Shown: in pieces, positions 1 to 6,642 of the stretch
Numbering within the stretch: the stretch's first letter is position 1
How the letters are laid out: each line of letters begins with the position of its first letter
Assembly: GCA_021845645.1 (NCBI GenBank)
Contig: JAJZVM010000180.1
Location: 1-7,880, forward strand
Origin: Bacillota bacterium
GTDB taxonomy: Bacteria > Bacillota_E > JAJZYS01 > JAJYTV01
Length of the DNA stretch: 7,880 nucleotides
Direction: 5' to 3'
Notes under the pieces: generated by a model
Database searches by the model: none
What the model was told of the DNA's origin: nothing
What the model saw: only the letters and a program-made list of their open reading frames with translations
Program-made: the position numbers and the translations under genes

Positions 1-3000
1 GATCAGGGTATCCATCACGGAAAGCGTCAGCTCCGGCTCGTTGCGCAGGCGGCGCAGGAGCCCCTGGTCGATTTTGATCATCCCGAAGGGCAGGCTCGAC
101 AGCCGCCGCAGGCTGCTGTATCCGGCGCCGAGGTCGTCGAGGGCCAGGCGGACGCCGAGTCCGGCGAGCCGCGCGATGGCGCTGTCCCGCGCGTCTTCGT
201 CGATCAGGGTGGTTTCCAGAAGCTCCAGCGTGAGCCGCTCAGGCGGGACGCCATACCGCTCGAGCGCCTCGGCGACCCAGCGGTCGCAATCGGGGATGAG
301 CAGCGTCGACGGCGGAAGGTTGACCGACACGTCCAGCCGCAGGTCCCGCCTGGCCCAGGACGCGAGGTGGTGGAGGGCGTGGTCGAGACCCTGGCGGAAC
401 AGCCGCGCAAGCTCCACGTCGCCGAGCAGCGGCAGGAAGTCTCCAGGCGGGAGCGCCCGACCATCGGGCTGGATCAGGCGCGCGAGCGCCTCCACCTTGA
501 CGACCTCGCCGGTCTTGAGGTCGACGATCGGCTGCATGTACATGCTGAGACCGCCGGCGAACAGCCGCTCGCGGTAGGTGCGCGCCAGGGCGTGCGGCAC
601 GGCCACGGTGCCCGTGGGTAGCGCGGACCGCCGCCAGAGATCCTCCCAGCGTTGCGCGACGGACTGCGCGAACTGGCGCATGGCCGGAGACTCGAACTGG
701 CAGGGATGCTGGCCGAAGAGGCAGACGCCTCCCGCCATGTGTCCGCTCGCGTCGAGGACGGGCACGGCCAGCATGCTGCGTACGCCGAGCTGTGCGGCGT
801 AGTCCTGCCAGGCGGCGTGCTGCGGGGCATCCCCGAAACTGGCGATCGAGACGATCTGGCCGTCGCGCCAGGCCTGGACGGTCGCGCCGGGCCGATCCCC
901 GACGTCGAGGATGAGCCTCCGTTGCGTGTCCGGCTGCTGGAGCATCCGCTCCGCCGCCTCCGCCTCGAGGCCAGCGCTGTGCTCCACGGTGAGGAGGCCG
1001 TCGGCGGGATTGAGCCGCAAGAGCAAAACCGCGGCGATGCCGGGCAGGTGTCCCATGGCTTCGAGCTCGATGCGCAGGCCGTCCACCCAGCGCGTGCGCG
1101 GATCGGGCAGGGGCACCGAGAGCAGGTCGAGGTAGGCGGACGAGACGCGCTGCATCGCCCGCAGTTCTCCCTCCAGGTAGTCCTGCAGGCGGCGCTCCGC
1201 GAGCAGCAGCAGGCGATACTTCTGCCTCGCGGAGAGCAGGGTCTGGTTGAGGCGGCTCGTCAGAGTCTCGCGATACAGGGTGATCGCGCGCGACAGCATG
1301 GTGGTGTCGACGCCGACGAGCGCATGGACCTCGCCCAGCTGCAGGGCGCGGCTCTGCAGGGCGAGGCGGCTCAAGGAAGGCTCGAAGAGGAAGCTCATCA
1401 GCTCGCGTTGCGCGCCGCGGTGCCCGTCCAGGACGGAGGCGGGAAGACCACGCAGGATGCCCTGGCTGGACTGGTCGGTCTGAGCCCGGTTGCGAAAGGT
1501 CTGCGCGAAGTCTTCGGCCGCGTCGCGGAACAGGGTCTGGTTGCCAGAGAGGAGCGCCACGGCGTCGGCGTCGTAGGCGTCGAGGTCCGCATCGCGATCC
1601 GCGTCGATGTCCGATCGATCCGAGACGACATGCCACCACTGGACGCGATCGTGCTTGTGCGCCTTCAAATGGGCGAGCGCCTGGTCGGCTCGGCGCAGCA
1701 GCGTTTCGCCATCGGCGCCGTCATCCGGGAACACGGCGAGACCGAGGCTCATCTCGAGGTTGAAGGGGTGCCCCTCCGACGGCTCGATGGGCTGCTCCAC
1801 GGCGCCATGCAGGCGCGCAAGGACGGCCGGCAGCGCATCCATGTCGAGCGGCAGCTCGAAATCCTCGAGCAGGATGACGAATTCGTCGCCGCCGAAGCGT
1901 GCGACGAATTCCGACTTGCGCACGAGCTTGCGCAGGCGGCGTGCGAACTCGCCCAGGGTGCGGTCGCCGGCGGCGTGCCCGAGCGCGCCGTTGACCGTCT
2001 TGAACCCGTCGAGGTCCGCAAGGCCCACGACGAGCGCCTTGCCGTGTCTGCGCGCCCGCTCGAGCCCCTTCGCCACCTCGCGATCCAGGGCCCGCTTGTT
2101 CGGCAGGCCGGTCAGGGTGTCGTGGTAGGCCTTCTCCTCGAGGTCCCGTTCGAGCTCGAAGCGCTCAGTCACGTCGTGCACGGTCCAGATGACGGTCTCG
2201 CCGCCTTCGCTGATCGTCAGGCTCAGGGTGATGTCGCCGACGAGCTCGCGCCCGTCGCGGCGGGCGAGCCGCACGTTGGGCACGACGCCGACGCCCTGCT
2301 CGCGCAGGGTGGTGTAAATCTCGCCGACGCGATCGTACTCCTCCTCCGACGCGTAGAGGACGCGGGCGGACTGGCCGATCAGTTCGTCGTCCCGCTCGTA
2401 GCCGAGCATCTCCACGAGATGTCGGTTCGCGAGGATCAGCCGGCGACCGCGCGCCATCGAGATGCCGGCGTAGGTCTGATCGAGCAGGAGCGCCTGGACG
2501 GTGGCGAGTTCCCGCGCCCGGGCGCTGGCGTCCAGGCGGTCGAGGCCTTGGCTGACGGTACGGGCCAGCTCGTCCAGCAGGAGGCGAACGTCGGGGCTGA
2601 ACTCCTGTCCGCCGGCCAGGTGGAAGGTGAGGAGGCCCCAGAGGGCGCCACCGCGCCGCACGGGTACCACGACGGTGCCTGTGATGCCGAAGCTCGCCGC
2701 GCGCTCACGCCAGGGCACCATCACAGGGCTTTCCGCGATGGACGCGACATACTGCGTCTCTCCCGTCCGCCAGGCGTGGCCGGACGGGCCCTTGCCCTCC
2801 GGGATATCGGGTTGGACCGAGACCAGGATGTCCTGAAGGTAGCCTATGGCGCCAGCCGCCGCGCACGTCTCCAGGCGACCCGCGTCGTCCGGGATGCCGA
2901 CCCACACGAGCGGCAGGCCGGCGCGCTGCGCGGCGAGTTCGCAGACACCCTGCAGGACCCCCTGGTCGTCCTCCGCGTTCAGGGTGATGCGACCCGCCTC

Positions 3001-3870
3001 GGCGAGAACCGCGTTGAACGCCACCAGGCGCTCGAGGTCGGTCTGGCGCTGCAGCTGCCCGGACCGCGCCTGTCTGAGTTCCCCCGCGAGGACGGCCGTG
3101 GCCTTCGTGAGGCGTCCGATCTCGTCCTGTCGGCCCGACACCTCGACCGGCACGTCGAACTGCCCTTCCGCCATCTGGTCGAGAGTGTCCGCGACGTGCG
3201 CGAGCGGCCGCACCAAGCGCCGCACGACCAGTGCCGCCAGGATGCCGAGGATCAGGATGATGACGCCCCGGAGGGCGAGGGTGGCCAAAAGTGTGCGCGA
3301 GGTCGCTTGCGCCCCGGCGACCTCTTGCTGCGCGTGCGCGACCAGGGCGGCACTGAGTGCTCTGAACTCGCTGCGCGCCCTGCTCGTGACCTGATGGTTC
3401 CCTAGGTACATGAGCTGCGCCGAACGGGCGGGGTCCGTGTAGGCGTCATGCTGGATGCGCTTCCAGTAACCCTCGTAGGCGGAGATGGTGGCGGAAAGGC
3501 GCGTGACCAGAGCCTTCTCGGACGCGGGCAGCTTCTGCCGACGCAGCTGCGCGAGGCCGACGTCCAGTTGCCCCTCGGCCGCGAGCGCCTGCGCCAGGGT
3601 CGACTTGGCGTAGGCCGACTGCAGCCCGTAAGGACGCAGGCCAACCCACATGTTGGCCTGGTCGTCGAAGGTCAGGAAATCGCTGTGAACGCTATTCACC
3701 TGCTGGACCAAGACGGACGCGCTCTGGACGGTCTCGGTCAGGGCAGCCTGGATGCGGTTGAGCATGACGAGGTTGTAAAGGCCCTGAGCCACCGCGAGCA
3801 ATACCACCAGCGTGACCACCAGGGTCATCTGCGTCAGGAGACTGGTCCGCAGGCGATGCAGCATGCGCAT
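1..3870 (-). CDS. Membrane-bound multi-sensor GGDEF/EAL c-di-GMP enzyme with globin-like domain (C-terminus cut by window edge)
   Basis: Predicted bifunctional c-di-GMP protein: GGDEF domains make c-di-GMP from GTP and EAL domains hydrolyse it. The frame is open for 1290 codons from ATG 3870 to the left edge. Seen in order: TM helix about 13-32; extracellular helical sensor 33-195; TM about 196-216; HAMP 217-268; GAF about 285-445; PAS about 455-570; GGDEF about 581-745, with D619 and intact GGDEF at 660-664; a globin-sensor-like helical region about 765-890, with H849 in a GEVHALVGVD motif; second GAF about 931-1085; EAL from about 1100. EAL residues are present: E1127 of EAL, the N of VNLPP, the E of LELLET, D1245 D1246 of LDDLGAGYSSL, and K1266. 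The last part of EAL lies outside the window. The inhibitory I-site reads RKSE instead of RxxD, five residues before GGDEF. Start: ATG 3870 (second ATG two codons on) with GGAGG 12 nt upstream; an in-frame TAA lies a little further upstream. Enzymatic activity is inferred from motifs. Confidence 0.93.
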   Translation of the reverse strand, partial: MRMLHRLRTSLLTQMTLVVTLVVLLAVAQGLYNLVMLNRIQAALTETVQSASVLVQQVNSVHSDFLTFDDQANMWVGLRPYGLQSAYAKSTLAQALAAEGQLDVGLAQLRRQKLPASEKALVTRLSATISAYEGYWKRIQHDAYTDPARSAQLMYLGNHQVTSRARSEFRALSAALVAHAQQEVAGAQATSRTLLATLALRGVIILILGILAALVVRRLVRPLAHVADTLDQMAEGQFDVPVEVSGRQDEIGRLTKATAVLAGELRQARSGQLQRQTDLERLVAFNAVLAEAGRITLNAEDDQGVLQGVCELAAQRAGLPLVWVGIPDDAGRLETCAAAGAIGYLQDILVSVQPDIPEGKGPSGHAWRTGETQYVASIAESPVMVPWRERAASFGITGTVVVPVRRGGALWGLLTFHLAGGQEFSPDVRLLLDELARTVSQGLDRLDASARARELATVQALLLDQTYAGISMARGRRLILANRHLVEMLGYERDDELIGQSARVLYASEEEYDRVGEIYTTLREQGVGVVPNVRLARRDGRELVGDITLSLTISEGGETVIWTVHDVTERFELERDLEEKAYHDTLTGLPNKRALDREVAKGLERARRHGKALVVGLADLDGFKTVNGALGHAAGDRTLGEFARRLRKLVRKSEFVARFGGDEFVILLEDFELPLDMDALPAVLARLHGAVEQPIEPSEGHPFNLEMSLGLAVFPDDGADGETLLRRADQALAHLKAHKHDRVQWWHVVSDRSDIDADRDADLDAYDADAVALLSGNQTLFRDAAEDFAQTFRNRAQTDQSSQGILRGLPASVLDGHRGAQRELMSFLFEPSLSRLALQSRALQLGEVHALVGVDTTMLSRAITLYRETLTSRLNQTLLSARQKYRLLLLAERRLQDYLEGELRAMQRVSSAYLDLLSVPLPDPRTRWVDGLRIELEAMGHLPGIAAVLLLRLNPADGLLTVEHSAGLEAEAAERMLQQPDTQRRLILDVGDRPGATVQAWRDGQIVSIASFGDAPQHAAWQDYAAQLGVRSMLAVPVLDASGHMAGGVCLFGQHPCQFESPAMRQFAQSVAQRWEDLWRRSALPTGTVAVPHALARTYRERLFAGGLSMYMQPIVDLKTGEVVKVEALARLIQPDGRALPPGDFLPLLGDVELARLFRQGLDHALHHLASWARRDLRLDVSVNLPPSTLLIPDCDRWVAEALERYGVPPERLTLELLETTLIDEDARDSAIARLAGLGVRLALDDLGAGYSSLRRLSSLPFGMIKIDQGLLRRLRNEPELTLSVMDTLI

Positions 3871-4139
3871 GGCTGTTTTGCGCCTCCGTGCCGGGTTGGG
3901 GGCAACAAGCGGCCAGGAAGCCACAACCCGTTAGAGGCTAATTCGCCCATATGTGAAGGAAGACCTGTCGATCGGTGTCGAGGAAGGTCGCCTATGCTTT
4001 GGTGGGGGAAAGGAGGCCGTGACTTGGACGGCTGTCCCTCGAGACGCTTGGGACTGGGCCGGCGTCTCCAGTACGCAGTGGAAGCGCTCGACGCCAGGGT
4101 ATTTCTCGCTCAGTTGACACAGAGTCGACGCAACAGTCC
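3871..4139. other. Intergenic region without a convincing gene, between the c-di-GMP gene and the toxin remnant
   Basis: This stretch should hold the promoter and leader of the c-di-GMP gene, but no clear -35/-10 pair stands out. The missing part of the PIN toxin (about 100 residues expected) is not recognisable here in any minus-strand frame. One minus frame next to the toxin stop reads QLSEKYPGVERFHCVLE (about 4105-4055). It loosely resembles a stretch of IS630-type transposases (YP..ERxHLVLDN), but the match is short, the catalytic DN is absent, and no terminal inverted repeats were found. A 6-bp inverted repeat, GAGACG/CGTCTC, lies at 4041-4046 and 4063-4068; its meaning is unclear. I treat the region as non-coding or gene debris. 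Confidence 0.5.
3883..3887 (-). promoter_or_regulatory. Shine-Dalgarno for the GGDEF/EAL gene
   Basis: GGAGG on the minus strand, ending 12 nt before ATG 3870. The spacing is long, and would be 18 nt to the second in-frame ATG at 3864, so the first ATG is preferred. I saw no clear -35/-10 pair upstream. Confidence 0.45.
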
Positions 4140-4232
4140 CTAAGCTTTGCTGTGTTGGATGCCGGCAGACTTGTCGTGCGCGTGGACCAGGAGGTTGGTG
4201 TCGATGAACTCCCGTACGCCATCAGCGCTCAT
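4140..4232 (-). pseudogene. Truncated PIN-domain (VapC-type) toxin remnant
   Basis: VapC toxins are PIN-domain ribonucleases with usually about 130-140 residues and four acidic active-site residues. Here ATG 4232 opens a 30-codon frame that ends at TAG (4142-4140). The product contains FIDTNLLVHAHDKSAG, a clear N-terminal PIN signature whose D of DTN is the first catalytic acid. The other three acidic positions and the rest of the fold are missing, so it should be inactive. The ATG overlaps the end of the antitoxin frame by 11 nt (4222-4232), the usual translational coupling of such pairs. Sequence after the stop shows no PIN similarity in the three minus frames, so a deletion or replacement of the 3' part is more likely than a simple nonsense mutation. 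I am confident of the family and fairly confident of the decay; a sequencing error alone would not restore a full toxin. Confidence 0.75.
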
Positions 4233-4460
4233 GGAGGTCCTCGCGCGACCAGCCTCCGAGTCCGCGGCTACCCAGGTCACAACCCTTCTCCAGCCGGACC
4301 AACGCCCGCTCTCGTGCGGACGCCTATTGGTCTTCCTGATGCACCGCATCCGCGATCATTCCTGCAAGGATCGCGGACATGGAGGTGCCTCGACGTGCCG
4401 CGAGTACTTTGAACTCTTGCAGCAGATTCCTGGGCAAGGACAACGTGACATATTCTCCAC
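4222..4460 (-). pseudogene. Degraded ribbon-helix-helix (VapB-type) antitoxin
   Basis: The partner of the truncated PIN toxin. In intact loci the antitoxin binds toxin and operator DNA. One minus frame reads VTLSLPRNLLQEFKVLAARR followed by a GTSMSAIL segment, a typical ribbon-helix-helix N-terminus (beta strand, two helices). It meets TAG at 4326-4324, then continues in frame as ARERALVRLEKG to WSREDLHER and ends at TGA 4224-4222. That tail is the usual toxin-binding C-terminus of this family, in which a tyrosine commonly precedes the A.ER.AL segment, so TAG probably replaces a TAT/TAC codon. A second lesion appears at the start: GAGGAGGGG (4473-4465) precedes GTG 4460 and ATG 4451, but both are out of frame with the antitoxin by one base deletion or two inserted bases. 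The only in-frame ATG (4497) has no ribosome site; from it the product would be 57 residues to the amber codon. Residual expression of a DNA-binding fragment cannot be excluded. Confidence 0.75.
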
Positions 4461-4464
4461 AAAG

Positions 4465-4473
4465 CCCCTCCTC
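4465..4473 (-). promoter_or_regulatory. Strong Shine-Dalgarno ahead of the antitoxin remnant
   Basis: GAGGAGGGG on the minus strand, 4 nt before GTG 4460 and 13 nt before ATG 4451. Its position marks the ancestral translation start. Both candidate start codons are out of frame with the ribbon-helix-helix coding sequence, which supports a frameshift near the start. Confidence 0.5.
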
Positions 4474-4527
4474 GCGTGCATATGTGTGTCCGGACATCGG
4501 CTAACCGCGCATCATCCACGTGGAGGG

Positions 4528-4577
4528 CCAGGACTGGGCGGCCTGGTTGCGGGGCCGGCCGTGACGGGGAACCCCGC
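4528..4577 (-). terminator. GC-rich inverted repeats downstream of the surface-protein gene (possible terminator)
   Basis: Just after the stop of the CAP-SLH gene the minus strand carries GCGGGG (4577-4572) paired with CCCCGC (4554-4549), an inner GGGGTTCCCC (4575-4566), and a CCAGG/CCTGG pair (4546-4542 with 4532-4528). There is no T-run, so this is not a typical intrinsic terminator. It may slow polymerase or only reflect GC richness. Confidence 0.22.
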
Positions 4578-4592
4578 GCATTGGCGACAGCG

Positions 4593-6599
4593 CTAGAAGA
4601 GCTCCTGGGGCGCGATGAGCGCGGCATGCAGGCGCCAGGCCCAGATTGCGAAGGCGCCGCGCTGCACGGTGGCATTCGGGCGGAAGCTGCCGTCCGGGTA
4701 GCCGAGCACGACGCCATCCTGGGCTGCGGCGTCGACGTAGCCGAGGAACGCCGGCGGGATCTGGGCGGCGTCCGTGAATGGCGAGGATGCCGTAGAGGGC
4801 TGAAGGCCGAAGGCGCGCCAGAGCCAGGTCGCCAGCTGGGCCCGCGTGGCCGGGCCTGTGGCGGAAAAGCCGTCGCCGGGCAGCACGACGCTGCTGGCAA
4901 AGGCCCAGGACACGGCCGGGCTGGCCCAGGCGGGAACGCCCGGGATGGTCGGGTCACCCACGGTGCTGGGCGAGCCCATCGCTCGATAGAGCATGGCGAT
5001 CGCCTGGTCTCCCGTCACGGTCGCGTCCGGGCGGAAGGTGCCATCGGGGTAGCCCTGGACGAGCCCCGCCGCCTGGTCCGCGTCGACGTAGAACTGGCTG
5101 GAGCCGGATGAGCCCGTGTCTCTGAAAGGCGCGAACTGGATCGGATAGGTGCCCATCACCTTGCCCGTCGCCCCGTCGGTCACCTCCACCTTGGTCAGGG
5201 GTCCGTTCACGGGCGCCGTGATCAGGTGGCCCCCCTGGTAGGAGGGATTGCCGAGCGTCGGGTCGCCGGTCTGGTACCAGTAGGTGGAGACATAGGCCTG
5301 GCTGAGGTTCTGGCCCTCGACGAACAGCGTGCCGCCGTCCTCGTAGACACCGGTGACCGCCGGGGCCGCGCCGGTGGTGAAGGACCAGCTCTGCTGGAAG
5401 GGCTCGGTCTTCCCGCCCGTCAAGGTGAGCGTGCCCGCCATGTTCGCCGTGTAGGTGGTCGCATATTGCAGGGGCTGCTTCGGGAAGAGCGCGACGGACG
5501 TGCCCATGGTCTCTCCGGGATAGGTGGCGTTCTGGTCCTGATAGGTCTGCGCGTCGACGAGATAGCTGGGCACCTCGGTCGGACCCTGGCTCAAGGTCGC
5601 CTGCGACACCGAGACGGACTGCACCTGGCCGGGGTCGAAGGTGAGGCTCACGGGGTAGCCGGACTCGGGCAGGGCGCTCGTCTGCGACGCGGGCGCGATA
5701 CCTGCGAGCGGGTCGGGGTCCTCGCCCTCGAAGGCGATGGGCACGTTCGTTTCGCCGTTCCAGGGAAACGCCCACGAGAGCGACGACGTCACGTCGAAGC
5801 CCGTGTCCATGTCGACGACGTAGGCCGCCTGGCCTGTGAGGTCGCTCTTCGGGCTCTGGAACAGGCCGGCGCCGATCGCCGTCAGGGTCGGGTCCAAAAG
5901 GCCGAAGCGGTGGAAGGTCGTGTCGAAGAGGCCCTGCAGGCTCCAGGGCCCGCTCGGATCGCCGGAGACCATGACCTCGTTGCCGCCGGCGACGGCGGAG
6001 AACGCCTGGTCGCGGTCGAGCGGCCAGGTGCCGAGGAATCCCTGCGCGAGGGAGTTCGGCTCGGAGTGCATGCTGACGCTTAGGGGATAGAGGGTCGGAT
6101 GGTCGACGAAGTACTGCGCGTGGCCCTGCGACGCCGCCTGCAGCGAGGCGTCGTAGCCCACCGCGGAGAGCGATGTCTCCTGGCGGACGTAGTCGAGGAC
6201 GCGCTGCGCCTCGATGCTCTGCAGGTTCTCCTGCGGCAGGCTCTGCGCCGCGCCCTGCGCCACCGAGAACTGGAGGTTCTCGACGAGCGGGCTCGTGTCG
6301 GGCGAGGTCACCGTGATCGTTGCCGTGTAGCTGCCGGGGGCGAGTGGCGTCGGCCACTGGTAGACGCAGCCCTGCTGCTGCTGATCGTACGGCATGGTGA
6401 TCGTCTGGCCCTGGAACTGCAGGCTGCAGGCGACGCTCGTGCCGGGGTCGGGCAGGGTCTGGAGCGAGAAGACCGGCGTCGCGACGAGCAGCGTCACGCC
6501 ATTGGGACTAGGGTCGTAGTAGCTGAATGCCGCCTGGGCGCTGCCGATCGGCAGCGCCAGGACGAGGGCCAGGGTCAGGAGCGGAAAAATGCGTCGCAT
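4593..6599 (-). CDS. Secreted CAP-domain surface protein with Ig-like domains and C-terminal SLH modules
   Basis: A 668-residue exported protein predicted to sit on the cell wall. A signal peptide spans 1-23 (MRR, hydrophobic core, cleavage after AQA). Residues 24-117 form a beta-rich domain with C58 and C78, the only two cysteines, probably disulfide-bonded. A CAP/SCP domain spans about 125-265, with H178, E180 (HSEPN), E208 (GGNEV) and H230 (FHRFGLLDP) as the likely cavity residues, and ends in YVVDMD. Residues about 270-410 look like an Ig-like domain common after such CAP domains (PLQYATTYT and WSFTTG). Residues 413-490 resemble an IPT/TIG-like fold. Three SLH modules follow at about 505-542, 558-599 and 607-661. 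GYPDGTFRP and GYPDGSFRP are clear, but the TRAE wall-binding motif reads TGDQ, TRAQ and QRGA, so module 1 lacks the Arg. SLH modules usually bind pyruvylated wall polymer. The biochemical role of bacterial CAP domains is mostly unknown, so the function is left open. Start: ATG 6599 with GGGAGG 6 nt upstream. Confidence 0.92.
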   Translation of the reverse strand: MRRIFPLLTLALVLALPIGSAQAAFSYYDPSPNGVTLLVATPVFSLQTLPDPGTSVACSLQFQGQTITMPYDQQQQGCVYQWPTPLAPGSYTATITVTSPDTSPLVENLQFSVAQGAAQSLPQENLQSIEAQRVLDYVRQETSLSAVGYDASLQAASQGHAQYFVDHPTLYPLSVSMHSEPNSLAQGFLGTWPLDRDQAFSAVAGGNEVMVSGDPSGPWSLQGLFDTTFHRFGLLDPTLTAIGAGLFQSPKSDLTGQAAYVVDMDTGFDVTSSLSWAFPWNGETNVPIAFEGEDPDPLAGIAPASQTSALPESGYPVSLTFDPGQVQSVSVSQATLSQGPTEVPSYLVDAQTYQDQNATYPGETMGTSVALFPKQPLQYATTYTANMAGTLTLTGGKTEPFQQSWSFTTGAAPAVTGVYEDGGTLFVEGQNLSQAYVSTYWYQTGDPTLGNPSYQGGHLITAPVNGPLTKVEVTDGATGKVMGTYPIQFAPFRDTGSSGSSQFYVDADQAAGLVQGYPDGTFRPDATVTGDQAIAMLYRAMGSPSTVGDPTIPGVPAWASPAVSWAFASSVVLPGDGFSATGPATRAQLATWLWRAFGLQPSTASSPFTDAAQIPPAFLGYVDAAAQDGVVLGYPDGSFRPNATVQRGAFAIWAWRLHAALIAPQELF

Positions 6600-6605
6600 G
6601 GGGAA

Positions 6606-6611
6606 CCTCCC
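6606..6611 (-). promoter_or_regulatory. Shine-Dalgarno for the CAP-SLH gene
   Basis: GGGAGG on the minus strand, 6 nt before ATG 6599. Good match and spacing; it fixes the start and gives the expected signal peptide. Confidence 0.7.
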
Positions 6612-6621
6612 TGGAGACCGC

Positions 6622-6642
6622 GGGCGCCCTTCTGGGCAGCCC
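6622..6642 (-). other. Stem-loop between the nuclease and surface-protein genes
   Basis: Directly after the nuclease stop codon the minus strand reads GGGCTGCCC (6642-6634), AGAA (6633-6630), GGGCGCCC (6629-6622). The arms pair over 8 bp with one bulged T and a four-base loop. No T-run follows, so it is a weak terminator at best. It may be an mRNA-processing or attenuation element that lets the two genes differ in expression. Confidence 0.4.

Noticed and set aside
239..1639. A minus-strand open frame of 466 codons rich in Arg, Ala and Pro
   Set aside because: It is in a different frame from the EAL/GAF coding sequence on the same strand; its low-complexity composition is typical of a shifted GC-rich frame.
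652..3405. A plus-strand open frame of 917 codons
   Set aside because: It lies wholly opposite the c-di-GMP gene in a codon-aligned antisense frame. The minus strand gives clear HAMP, GAF, PAS, GGDEF and EAL motifs, whereas the plus translation shows no recognisable domain. Long antisense frames are expected in GC-rich genes.
4055..4105. Possible IS630 transposase remnant
   Set aside because: The similarity is about 17 residues from memory, the catalytic DN is missing and no inverted repeats or target duplication could be found. Mentioned only as a lead.
3992..4222. A 76-codon minus-strand frame across the toxin remnant
   Set aside because: It is out of frame with the PIN signature and shows no recognisable motif; its ATG is an overlap artefact at the antitoxin stop.
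4954..6357. A 467-codon minus-strand frame inside the CAP-SLH gene
   Set aside because: It is out of frame with the gene that has a signal peptide, CAP motifs and SLH modules, and is dominated by Arg/Pro/Gly.
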